Shown in pieces: positions 51,815 to 59,688 of a stretch of 64,000 bases of DNA (within the stretch, counting starts at the first letter, position 1; every line of letters begins with the position of its first letter). The notes below the pieces were generated by a model that was not told where the DNA came from, searched no databases, and saw only the letters and a program-made list of their open reading frames with translations. The position numbers were made by a program, and so were the translations under genes. The DNA comes from Thiomicrorhabdus sp. ZW0627 (GTDB taxonomy: Bacteria; Pseudomonadota; Gammaproteobacteria; Thiomicrospirales; Thiomicrospiraceae): contig NZ_JARUQR010000001.1 of the NCBI RefSeq assembly GCF_029767005.1, forward strand, positions 62,001 to 126,000, read 5' to 3'.

Positions 51815-54385
51815 ATGAATAATCTACCCATTTCACCGTTACTGTCCGAAATCGTTTCCACTGTAGCTTCGTCTTCCAATGTGGTGTTGCAGGCTGATCC
51901 TGGTGCCGGGAAATCGACCGCAGTTCCACTGGCGATTTTGCTGTCCGACTGGTTCAAATCCGAACAAAATGCGGGCAAGAAAATCGTTATGCTGGAACCG
52001 CGTCGTCTGGCGGTGCGTTCGATCGCCCGTTACTTAGCCAAACAGTTGGGTGAGAAGGTTGGTGAGAGGATCGGTTATCAGGTGCGTAACGAAAGGGTGC
52101 TTTCCGAAAAGACCCGTTTGGAGATCGTCACCGAGGGGATTCTGACTCGCCGAATTCAATCTGACCCGGAACTCGGTGATGTCGCTTTGGTGATTTTTGA
52201 CGAGTTTCACGAACGTTCGATCCACGCCGATTTGGCGTTGACTTTGTGTCTGGACAGCCAGTCTGCTTTGAACGAAGAGCTGAAAATGCTGGTGATGTCG
52301 GCCACCATTGACACCGAAGCGGTCAGCGAATTTCTGGACGGTGCGCCGGTCATTCGTTCTGAAGGACGAGCCTATCCGGTGGCGACGCATTACCTGCCGC
52401 AAACCTTGCCAAGCAATTCGAAATTCAAATGGGATGTTCTGCCTTTGCTGAAGAGTTCGGTTTTGCAGGCGCTTCAACAGTCTGAAAAGGACATGTTGGT
52501 ATTCCTGGCAGGCCAGGGCGAAATCAAACAAACCCAGCAGGCCTTGCAGGAATCGCTCAATGAAAACGAATTTACGGTTTTACCGCTGTACGGCGGTTTG
52601 AAGCCGGAACAGCAGGATCAGGCGATTCAACCGGATCCGAAAGGACGACGCAAGATCGTCCTCACCACCAATATAGCCGAAACCAGTTTAACCATAGAGG
52701 GCATCGACTGCGTGGTCGATTCTGGATTCGCGCGCAAATTGTTCTATGACGTGAACAGCGGCATGAGCCGTTTACAGACACAGCGTATTTCAGCAGCTTC
52801 GGCCGAACAGCGAAAAGGACGTGCCGGGCGTCTTTATGCCGGTGTCTGTTACCGTTTGTGGAGCGAATCTCAGCAAGTTCAACTGGCACCTTTTGAAGCC
52901 GAAGAGATATTGGTCACAGACCTGTCCGATTTGTGTCTGGAGCTGGCGCAATGGGGCGTGCACGATGTTAAGTCATTGCGTTGGCTGACAGAACCGCCTG
53001 CGACGCATTTCCAGCAGGCACAGCAACTGCTGGCGCAGTTGGATCTGCTGAATGACAAAGGCCAGATCACTGATCTGGGTGAACAGGCGATGGCGTTTGC
53101 CTGTTCACCAAGGTTGGCGAAACTGTTGTTGGCTGCCAAGAAGACGCAATCCGAACAGATAACACGTTTGGCGTGCGATGTCGCCGCCTTGCTGTCGGAA
53201 CGGGACGTGCTGCAAGACCGGGATTCCGGTGCCGACCTGACCATCCGGGTTTTGGCCATGCAGGCGTACCGTGACGACCGTAACCGGGCCAAACGTGAAT
53301 ACCCGATTCTGGTTTCCGCCATGGAACAGGCCTTGTTGAACAGTCGTAACTGGCAGAGGCAGTTGGGCTTGAGTGGCAAGACCGAAGAATACGATTCGGC
53401 GTTCCTGCAAAACGAAGTTGGAAAATTGGTGGCGCAAGCGTTTCCGGATCGCGTGGCGTTGCAGCGAAAGGGCGGGCATCGTTATCTGCTTTCCAACGGT
53501 CGAGGCGCTACTCTGGAAGAGTCCGATCCGTTGAGCCGGGAATCTTGTCTGGCAGTTGCGAATATCGACGGTCAGGCACGTGAAGGGCGGGTGTTTCTGG
53601 CGGCACCACTTGATAAGAATGAGATTGAAACGCTGTTCGCCGGGCACATCGACGAGGGAACGGTGTACCAGTATGACGAGGCGCGCAATGAGGTCATCGG
53701 TTCTGTGCAGCGTCGTTATCAGGCGTTGGTCCTGGCGGAAGAGCGGTTACAGGAAAAAGACGAAGCGGCTCTTCAGCAATGTTTGTTGGAAACGGTTAAA
53801 GCCAAAAAGCTATCGCTTTTGCCGTGGAATGAAACCAACCAGGCCTGGTTGAACCGTGTTCGTTGGCTGGCATCACAGGACGGAGCGTGTGAGAAAGGGT
53901 TGCCGGATTTCTCGGATGCCTGGTTGCTCGAAAACCTTGAGGAATGGCTGGGGCCTTATCTGGCGGGTGTGGACAGCGTCAAGGCTTTGAAGAAAATCGA
54001 TCTGCTTTCGATTCTGCAAGCGCAGTTACCTTATGAGATGCAGCAGGTGTTGGAGCAGGAAGCGCCGGAACGTTATGTTGCACCATCCGGCAAGAAGGTG
54101 GCGGTTCGTTACGCTGTCGGCCAGAATCCGACGGTGTCCGTTCAGTTGCAGGAACTCTTCGGAGAGTTGGCCTCGCCGAGATTGGCTTGGGGGGCGGTGC
54201 CTTTAACATTCGAACTGTTGTCTCCGGCAAGAAGGCCGATTCAAGTGACTTCGGATTTGGAGAATTTTTGGAAAAGTTCCTACTTCGAGGTCGCCAAGGA
54301 GATGCGCGGTCGCTACCCGAAACATCGTTGGCCGGAAGAGCCTTTGCTGGAAAAGGCCGGGCGTTCGATCAAGCCGAGAAATTAG
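51815..54385 (+). CDS. hrpB: ATP-dependent helicase HrpB
   Basis: A DEAH-type helicase of the HrpB family, less well understood than HrpA and often linked to penicillin-binding protein 1b genes elsewhere. It is 856 residues from the ATG at 51815; the TTG at 51806 would add three. Motif I is ADPGAGKSTAVP (about 27-38), motif II is FDEFHERSIHADL with DEFH in place of DEAH as is normal for HrpB, and motif VI is QRKGRAGRLYAG. A C-terminal HrpB-specific domain ends LKARYPKHRWPEEP-like (MRGRYPKHRWPEEP, about 833-846). It starts 34 bases after hrpA; this tandem is uncommon. A terminator follows. Confidence 0.95.
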   Translation: MNNLPISPLLSEIVSTVASSSNVVLQADPGAGKSTAVPLAILLSDWFKSEQNAGKKIVMLEPRRLAVRSIARYLAKQLGEKVGERIGYQVRNERVLSEKTRLEIVTEGILTRRIQSDPELGDVALVIFDEFHERSIHADLALTLCLDSQSALNEELKMLVMSATIDTEAVSEFLDGAPVIRSEGRAYPVATHYLPQTLPSNSKFKWDVLPLLKSSVLQALQQSEKDMLVFLAGQGEIKQTQQALQESLNENEFTVLPLYGGLKPEQQDQAIQPDPKGRRKIVLTTNIAETSLTIEGIDCVVDSGFARKLFYDVNSGMSRLQTQRISAASAEQRKGRAGRLYAGVCYRLWSESQQVQLAPFEAEEILVTDLSDLCLELAQWGVHDVKSLRWLTEPPATHFQQAQQLLAQLDLLNDKGQITDLGEQAMAFACSPRLAKLLLAAKKTQSEQITRLACDVAALLSERDVLQDRDSGADLTIRVLAMQAYRDDRNRAKREYPILVSAMEQALLNSRNWQRQLGLSGKTEEYDSAFLQNEVGKLVAQAFPDRVALQRKGGHRYLLSNGRGATLEESDPLSRESCLAVANIDGQAREGRVFLAAPLDKNEIETLFAGHIDEGTVYQYDEARNEVIGSVQRRYQALVLAEERLQEKDEAALQQCLLETVKAKKLSLLPWNETNQAWLNRVRWLASQDGACEKGLPDFSDAWLLENLEEWLGPYLAGVDSVKALKKIDLLSILQAQLPYEMQQVLEQEAPERYVAPSGKKVAVRYAVGQNPTVSVQLQELFGELASPRLAWGAVPLTFELLSPARRPIQVTSDLENFWKSSYFEVAKEMRGRYPKHRWPEEPLLEKAGRSIKPRN

Positions 54386-54409
54386 AAACCCGGCAGGCCT
54401 GTCGGGTTT
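54386..54409 (+). terminator. Intrinsic terminator of hrpB built on CAGGCCTG
   Basis: AAACCCG and CGGGTTT enclose the palindrome CAGGCCTG (54394-54401) with one G-U pair, followed by TTTTT. The whole 24-base element is nearly a perfect palindrome starting at the hrpB stop. Confidence 0.9.
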
Positions 54410-54428
54410 TTATGTTGAATCCGTTTGG

Positions 54429-55307
54429 CTATTCAGAAGCCGGTGGTTGTTGGATTGGACGATCACGGTATGGGTAGTTCTTAAGGGGAATGTCGCCTCT
54501 TTTATGTGGTGAAACAATCACTTTCTTGGGATCTATCCAGTCTTCCCATTTAAAGTTTTTGATGATTTTGGCTTGGTAGCTGTCTTCCAAAGGGTGGCTC
54601 AATACGTCGTTGACGTGAGCCCATTGGTAATACCGTAACTGGTCGACCTGATAAGGGTCGGGTTTGCCTCCCGCTTTTTTGACCTCTTTTTTCAAATCGA
54701 TCACCTTTTGCATGTCTATTTTAGGTTTCCAGTTTATTTTCCCAGGCAAAACGACGGGTTCGCCCGGAATGTTATTGATGCCTTGCTTCCAGGTTGCCAG
54801 AACCGCCATATTGGTATCTTCCCGGTAGAGGAGGATGGCGTGGCCGTAATCCTTGTTTTTGAAATAGCCCAAATTACCGTATTGAAGCCGAGCGCCGGTC
54901 AAGAACGCCACTGCATCCGACCAGCAAGGCGAGGTACCGCTGATTCCCCAAAGAACACTGCGATCAATGATACCGTCGGGAAACAATATTCCGAATGCAA
55001 CCTTGGCAGCGGCAGCGGCATGAGAGGTGCCTTCGCAGTCGTGACCGTGCCATTTGATCATGTCTTTGATGGTGACGGCATAAGTATAGGCATTGTATCT
55101 GCCACGTGTTCCTCGCGTGGCCAGCATCTCGAACACTGGAGCATAGGGTTTGGCAACCATCGGTGCGTACCAGGTGGGTGTGCGGTCGGGTTGCGTGACA
55201 CCGGTTTCTATAAAAATTGATTCACCTTGGATGTAAGTCGGGGGAGAGGCTGAGATGGATAGAGGCCATAGGAGAGTCGAGAAAAGTATTGAAATCCATT
55301 TTTTCAT
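54429..55307 (-). CDS. Secreted FmdE-like protein
   Basis: A 292-residue protein with a signal peptide cleaved after about residue 20 (SISA before SPP). The central domain (about 78-190) resembles FmdE, a protein of the molybdenum formylmethanofuran dehydrogenase operon: KDMIKWHGHDCEGTSHAAAA has the typical HGH..C motif (His, His, Cys) and is followed by a helical GISGTSPCWSDAVAFLTGA segment with another Cys. FmdE homologues bind metal; in non-methanogens the function is unknown. Export to the periplasm is unusual, since FmdE is cytosolic. It is divergent from the DISM-GGDEF cyclase across a 327-base structured gap. Confidence 0.72.
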   Translation of the reverse strand: MKKWISILFSTLLWPLSISASPPTYIQGESIFIETGVTQPDRTPTWYAPMVAKPYAPVFEMLATRGTRGRYNAYTYAVTIKDMIKWHGHDCEGTSHAAAAAKVAFGILFPDGIIDRSVLWGISGTSPCWSDAVAFLTGARLQYGNLGYFKNKDYGHAILLYREDTNMAVLATWKQGINNIPGEPVVLPGKINWKPKIDMQKVIDLKKEVKKAGGKPDPYQVDQLRYYQWAHVNDVLSHPLEDSYQAKIIKNFKWEDWIDPKKVIVSPHKRGDIPLKNYPYRDRPIQQPPASE

Positions 55308-55471
55308 GGTGAATCTCCCGTTTTTGATTGTGGTCAGATGATTCGGTCGTAAGCCATTCTCAAATCCATGCTATTTGAATGGAAAATAAGTGTCAAATTT
55401 CTAGAGCTGATGTTTTTTATGGATTTTTGTGACTAATTAGAAAAATTTATGTTTTTTTTAAAAAGAAGGAA

Positions 55472-55541
55472 TTATAGAAAAACCTACCATAACACTTTGT
55501 TTTTCAATATGAAAAACAGTGTATTTCGGTTTTTTCTATAA
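55472..55541. repeat. Nested 70-base inverted repeat in the 55308-55634 gap
   Basis: TTATAGAAAAACC at 55472-55484 pairs with GGTTTTTTCTATAA at 55528-55541. Inside it, ACACT at 55492-55496 pairs with AGTGT at 55518-55522, and GTTTTTC at 55499-55505 pairs with GAAAAAC at 55511-55517 around an AATAT loop. The rest of the 327-base gap is very AT-rich and holds a free-standing AAGGAGGGAG at about 55551-55560 with no start codon at proper distance, plus a second dyad at 55590-55613. The element could be a mobile-element remnant, a structured RNA or an operator region between divergent genes. Confidence 0.65.
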
Positions 55542-55589
55542 GTTTTATTGAAGGAGGGAGAGAATTTAGAGGATTTATACAGAAAAATT

Positions 55590-55613
55590 ATGTGGTAATA
55601 TTGCGTACCACAT
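55590..55613. promoter_or_regulatory. Dyad ATGTGGTA / TACCACAT ahead of the cyclase gene
   Basis: Perfect 8-base arms with an 8-base spacer ending 25 bases before the DISM-GGDEF start codon. Size and position suit an operator or a leader hairpin. No regulator is assigned. Confidence 0.5.
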
Positions 55614-55637
55614 TAACAATAAGTCGTAGTTGCTTTG

Positions 55638-57326
55638 ATGTTTAACCTCTTGAAAGTGTTGATTCTTTTCTTTGTGTTTTTTTCAGGTAGCGTTTCAGCC
55701 TCTGAAATTGCACTGGATATTTCAAAGCCGCAATATCATATCGGAAAATCAGTCAATTATCTGGAAGAGACTGATAACCAGTTGGATCTAAATACAGTTT
55801 CTTATTTGCCTGAATCGTCTTTTAAGCCTGTAGGCAGTGCTGTGTTTGAACGCAGTTTTACATCATCAACATTTTATTTTCGTTTCAGACTTGTGAATCA
55901 TGAAGAAGAGCCTGTTAGACGTCTTTTAGTCTTTGAAATGCCATGGCTGGATAGTATTAAGGTTCGAATCGAATCGCCGTCAGGCAGGGTGGATAAATAT
56001 AAAACGGGAGACGCATATCGTTTTGAAAATCGAGCGGTAGAGAGTCGTTTCCCGAACATTGAACATAATTTCGCAACCGGAATATCGACGGTCTATCTGG
56101 AAGTTAAAAGCCATGATCCGTTTGTTGTGCCGATCTCGGTTCTGGATCGGGAGAGCCTGTTACAAAAACAGGCGGAAGATTCGACTGTGACAGGATTCGT
56201 GTACGGAATGATTTTTGTGATGATTTTGTATCATCTTGTGATTTTTATCATTATTCGATTGAACTATTACGGCTTTTATGTGCTGTATTTGATGTTGTTT
56301 TTGTTGATGAACGCAGCCTATAACGGTTATACCTTTGAGTTATTTTGGAATGATTATCCAACTGTTCAGAATTGGATGTTGTCTTTCACCATCTTTGCAT
56401 TTTCTATCGCCGGGTTGTTTTTCTATCGATCGTTTTTGAGCCTTAAAAATACCATTCCGTGGGCGCATAAAGTGGTAAACACGATGATTGTCATGTTTTT
56501 GATTATCTATGTGATTACTCTTTTATCAGGCTATTCCTACCATATTTTGGTTGCGATCATATTGGCACTAGTGTTTGGTTTCTATTGTTTGTTGGTATCT
56601 TGGCTGTCGTTTTTGAAAGGAAACTTTTCTTCGCGTTTTGTTCTGTTTGGAAAAATATTGGCTATGACTGGCGGTGTGATTACAGTGCTGTCAATAACAG
56701 CGGTTATGCCTTATACGGTACTTGGTTTTAGGGCGATTGAGTTCAGCATGGTTTTAGATTCTATTTTGTTGGCTTTTGCTCTAATTGATCGTGTGAAGGA
56801 GAACGAAAAGGAACGTCATATTGCGGAAGTGTCGGCAAGAACAGATCCTTTAACCAGTCTGATGAATCGCCGTGCTTATGATGAAGTGTGTCACCAAATG
56901 ACAGGAGATATGAAAGGTACTGACGTTGTTTTGAGTGCGATGATGCTTGATATAGATCACTTCAAACAGGTTAACGATACATACGGTCATCAAGCGGGGG
57001 ATGTCGTTTTACAACGGGTGGCAAGGATTATCAAAAATTCCGTTAAAGAGAGTGATTATGTCTTCCGCTTGGGAGGGGAGGAATTTTTAGTTTTGTTTCC
57101 TGGTACGGGTAAGGAAATGGCCAGAATTTCAGCTGAGAGAATCCGGGCCATTGTAGAAAAGACGAACATTCAGGTTGCAGACCAGGAAATCAAAGTCAGT
57201 GTCAGTATCGGAATTTGTGAGTATAAGTCCTACCACAGCACCATTAGTCAGGTCGAGCATATGGCTGACAAAGCTCTTTATGTTGCAAAACAAACCGGCA
57301 GAAATCGCGTGATTGTTGCTCCATAA
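55638..57326 (+). CDS. 7TMR-DISM diguanylate cyclase (GGDEF)
   Basis: Makes the second messenger c-di-GMP from two GTP. It is 562 residues from the ATG at 55638 (a TTG three bases earlier is less likely; the ribosome site is weak). A signal peptide ends near residue 21. A periplasmic DISMED2 domain (about 30-170, carbohydrate-binding jelly-roll type) follows, then seven transmembrane helices (about 182-385), and a GGDEF domain (about 400-562) with active site RLGGEEF near 476-482 and LDIDHFKQVNDTYGH upstream. The product-inhibition site RxxD reads KESD, so feedback inhibition may be lost. The gene is AT-rich compared with its neighbours. Confidence 0.9.
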   Translation: MFNLLKVLILFFVFFSGSVSASEIALDISKPQYHIGKSVNYLEETDNQLDLNTVSYLPESSFKPVGSAVFERSFTSSTFYFRFRLVNHEEEPVRRLLVFEMPWLDSIKVRIESPSGRVDKYKTGDAYRFENRAVESRFPNIEHNFATGISTVYLEVKSHDPFVVPISVLDRESLLQKQAEDSTVTGFVYGMIFVMILYHLVIFIIIRLNYYGFYVLYLMLFLLMNAAYNGYTFELFWNDYPTVQNWMLSFTIFAFSIAGLFFYRSFLSLKNTIPWAHKVVNTMIVMFLIIYVITLLSGYSYHILVAIILALVFGFYCLLVSWLSFLKGNFSSRFVLFGKILAMTGGVITVLSITAVMPYTVLGFRAIEFSMVLDSILLAFALIDRVKENEKERHIAEVSARTDPLTSLMNRRAYDEVCHQMTGDMKGTDVVLSAMMLDIDHFKQVNDTYGHQAGDVVLQRVARIIKNSVKESDYVFRLGGEEFLVLFPGTGKEMARISAERIRAIVEKTNIQVADQEIKVSVSIGICEYKSYHSTISQVEHMADKALYVAKQTGRNRVIVAP

Positions 57327-57413
57327 ACTTTGGCAACATTCTTTCACAATTCCTTACTTTTCAATTTGTTCAAGGTAAAATCTAATCAAGTTGTTGTACT
57401 TTTAAACAACTCA

Positions 57414-57447
57414 TTTCAAATCCGGGCAGGCCTGCCGGGGTTTGAAA
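57414..57447. repeat. 34-base near-perfect palindrome centred on CAGGCCTG
   Basis: TTTCAAA at 57414-57420 pairs with TTTGAAA at 57441-57447. Between them the GC-rich core GGCAGGCCTGCC at 57425-57436 is itself a perfect palindrome, with one mismatch in the linking bases. It lies 88 bases after the GGDEF stop and 17 before the next start codon. There is no T-run, so it may be a cruciform or binding site rather than a terminator. Confidence 0.7.
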
Positions 57448-57464
57448 ATGGGGTTGGGGATGTT

Positions 57465-57782
57465 ATGTTTCGTAAGAAAAGCGGATTGTTATTGGTCATC
57501 GCCTGGCTGATGGGGTTGACCGGCCTGGTTTTTGGTGTGGTTTTGGACCCATTGTGGTTTGCGCGCTTCGGGAGTCTGGTGGTGTTGTTTTCAGTGATGA
57601 GCGAGTATGCGTTATTGCACGGTGAGTTGGATGTGCTCTACCAGCGTTTGGAGAAAGTGGAAGCGGACGATGATATGCCGGACTTGACGCCGTCCAAATG
57701 GCATAGAAAAAAAGTGTTTCTTTCACATGTTACTGTCGTGGCCGGAACGTTGATCTGGGGATTTGGTGACCTGATTCTTTAG
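57465..57782 (+). CDS. Small membrane protein, function unknown
   Basis: A 105-residue protein from the ATG at 57465. A longer frame reaches back to 57330 but would run through the palindrome at 57414-57447, and GGGGATGTT is a plausible ribosome site for the shorter form. Three hydrophobic segments are visible: LLLVIAWLMGLTGLVFGVVL (about 8-27), FGSLVVLFSVMSEYALL (about 35-51) and HVTVVAGTLIWGFGDLIL at the C-terminus (about 88-105). A charged middle part (about 52-85) separates them. No family recognised. Confidence 0.6.
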   Translation: MFRKKSGLLLVIAWLMGLTGLVFGVVLDPLWFARFGSLVVLFSVMSEYALLHGELDVLYQRLEKVEADDDMPDLTPSKWHRKKVFLSHVTVVAGTLIWGFGDLIL

Positions 57783-57841
57783 GTTTCGTCGCTGCGTTTT
57801 TGCGGTTTGGTTTTTTATTGAAAGCTTTTTTAAATCCGCGC

Positions 57842-57877
57842 CCTTTATTATATTTGTTTAAGCAAATATAATAAAGG
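57842..57877. promoter_or_regulatory. Perfect 15-bp inverted repeat ahead of the permease gene
   Basis: Arm CCTTTATTATATTTG at 57842-57856, a 6-base spacer TTTAAG, and the exact reverse complement at 57863-57877, 59 bases before the permease start. The AT-rich inverted repeat with ATATTTG/CAAATAT half-sites resembles operators of ArsR/SmtB-type metalloid or sulfide sensors, which often control ArsP-like permeases. It could also fold as an RNA hairpin. No arsR gene is in the window near it. Confidence 0.65.
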
Positions 57878-57936
57878 TAGAGAGGTGATGATTCATTCAG
57901 AGCCTTTGACGAAATCTAGCAAAGGAGAGCAGGGTT

Positions 57937-58905
57937 ATGTTCGAAAGTTTCGGTAACTGGATCGCTTATCAGGTAATCGGATTGGATGCCGGATCGCAGT
58001 TGGGTCAGGCCGTGCAATTCTTTGTTATGGACGTTGTGAAAATCTTCGTTCTTCTGGTTGTGATCATTTATGTGATGGGGTTGTTGCGTGCAATGGTATC
58101 GCCGGAAAAAGTACGCGACATCGTTAAAGGTAAGCCCAAATGGATGTCCAAAAGCTTGGCAATCGGTTTGGGGGCAGTGACACCGTTCTGTTCCTGTTCG
58201 TCGGTTCCATTGTTTATCGGTTTCGTTGAAGCGGGCATTCCTTTGAGTACGACGTTTGCTTTTCTGATTGCGAGTCCAATGATCAATGAAGTGGCCGTGG
58301 TGATTTTGGCGAGTATTTTGGGTTGGAAAGTCGCATTGTTGTATGTATTGGCCGGTGTGGTGGTGGCTTATGTCGGTTCTTGGATAATGGACTTTTTCAA
58401 ACTGGAACGTTACGTGGAGTCTTATGTCTGGAATATCCAGAGCCGCCAGACAGACGAAAATGGACAGGCCTCTTCAAAAATGTCTTTGCCACAGCGACAC
58501 TCTTTCGCTCTGTCTGAAGTGAAAGAGATTGTGAAACGCATCTGGAAATGGGTATTGATCGGTATTGCCATCGGTGCATGGTTTCACGGTTACGTCCCGG
58601 AAGAGTGGATCGTATCAACGTTGTCTTCGTCGGAGAGTTGGTGGACGGTTCCGGCAGCGGTAGTGGTGGGGGTTCCTTTGTATTCGAATGCGACGGGGGT
58701 GATTCCGGTCATCGAAGCGATGCTAAACAAAGGCGTTCCGATCGGTACCAGTCTGGCGTTGATGATGAGTATTGCAGCTCTGTCTCTGCCGGAATTGTTG
58801 ATTCTTCGCAAAGTGATTCAATGGCCTGCGTTGGCGATTTTCATTGGTATTCTGGCTGTGTCGTTTACGTTGGTGGGTTGGTTGTTTAATTTTTATTTAG
58901 CTTGA
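57937..58905 (+). CDS. ArsP-like permease (DUF318 family)
   Basis: A 322-residue inner-membrane permease of the ArsP_1/DUF318 family, with about eight to ten transmembrane helices in two halves separated by a cytoplasmic loop (about 155-205, polar, NIQSRQTDENGQASSKMS). The conserved motif GAVTPFCSCSSVPLFIGF (about 75-92) contains the Cys pair that in ArsP binds trivalent organoarsenicals, and VGVPLYSNATGVIPVIEAML (about 244-263) is the repeat-half equivalent. AAAGGAGAG precedes the ATG. The next gene, 20 bases on, encodes a Cys-rich thioredoxin fusion, a common functional pairing. Substrate could be organoarsenic or another soft metal/metalloid species. Confidence 0.85.
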   Translation: MFESFGNWIAYQVIGLDAGSQLGQAVQFFVMDVVKIFVLLVVIIYVMGLLRAMVSPEKVRDIVKGKPKWMSKSLAIGLGAVTPFCSCSSVPLFIGFVEAGIPLSTTFAFLIASPMINEVAVVILASILGWKVALLYVLAGVVVAYVGSWIMDFFKLERYVESYVWNIQSRQTDENGQASSKMSLPQRHSFALSEVKEIVKRIWKWVLIGIAIGAWFHGYVPEEWIVSTLSSSESWWTVPAAVVVGVPLYSNATGVIPVIEAMLNKGVPIGTSLALMMSIAALSLPELLILRKVIQWPALAIFIGILAVSFTLVGWLFNFYLA

Positions 58906-58925
58906 TGCTATTCAGGAGTAAAAAA

Positions 58926-59513
58926 ATGAAAGGTAATGCAATGATGCGCCTGTTGGCGTTGATGATTTTGGTTCCGCTGATCTTGGCGCATTTTACAGGG
59001 CAAGTGGATCTGACAAAGCCGACGTGGTTGTGGTTGACGTTGTTGGCGGGCTTAAACGCTCTACAATCCACATACACTGGGTGGTGCCCTCCAGCGAACT
59101 TTTTCAATAAAGATGGAAAAGGTGCATCGTGTTGCACGACTGAAAGCAGTTGTTGTGGTGAAGAGAGTAAAGATTCTTGTTGCTCGTCTGCGCCTGCAGA
59201 AAAAGAGAGCGCTTGTTGTTCCGGTGATTCTAAGAAAGGTGTGTCGGGAACGGGATGCTGTGGTTCCGACTCGTCGGATAAACTAGTCATCAAAGTTTTG
59301 GGAAGCGGCTGTGCGAATTGTGATGCAACTGCCAAGCTCATTGAGAGGGCAGCCTCTGAGCATGGTGTTGGGATCGAACTGGTTAAGGTTGAAGATTTCG
59401 CTGAAATCGCCGCTTACGGTGTTATGTCGACGCCAGCGGTCGTGATTGATGAAAAGGTTGTGCATTCCGGTTCAGTTCCGACTAAAGACGTCGTTGCAAA
59501 GTGGTTTGAGTAA
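58926..59513 (+). CDS. DUF2892-like membrane, Cys-rich linker and thioredoxin fusion
   Basis: A 195-residue protein from the ATG at 58926 (AGGAG at 58914-58918 decides the start over the frame opening at 58902). Three parts are visible. Residues 1-60 resemble a DUF2892/YgaP-type membrane hairpin, ending in GWCPPANFF. Residues 65-118 form a Ser/Lys/Glu linker with five vicinal cysteine pairs (69-70, 76-77, 85-86, 97-98, 111-112). Residues 119-195 are a small thioredoxin-like domain with redox motif GCANC (Cys129, Cys132) and the cis-proline MSTPAVV. It is co-transcribed with the ArsP-like permease. The CC pairs suggest binding of soft metal or trivalent arsenic; this is inference. Confidence 0.82.
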   Translation: MKGNAMMRLLALMILVPLILAHFTGQVDLTKPTWLWLTLLAGLNALQSTYTGWCPPANFFNKDGKGASCCTTESSCCGEESKDSCCSSAPAEKESACCSGDSKKGVSGTGCCGSDSSDKLVIKVLGSGCANCDATAKLIERAASEHGVGIELVKVEDFAEIAAYGVMSTPAVVIDEKVVHSGSVPTKDVVAKWFE

Positions 59514-59688
59514 GAGTGCTTTGAATGGAGAAGGTGGATTCTTTCTAGAGAATAAATAGGCATCAAAATCTAAATTGATACGTAATTAGAATTATTGATT
59601 TACAATTTGAGGCAGTTTTCTGCATAATGACTGCAAGATATAACCTATTTCAGGTCTCCATTCATAATAACCAGGAAGGAAAAGGAAC

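Noticed and set aside
57330-57464. N-terminal extension of the small membrane protein back to 57330.
   Set aside because: It would translate through the 34-base palindrome and has a weaker start context than the ATG at 57465.
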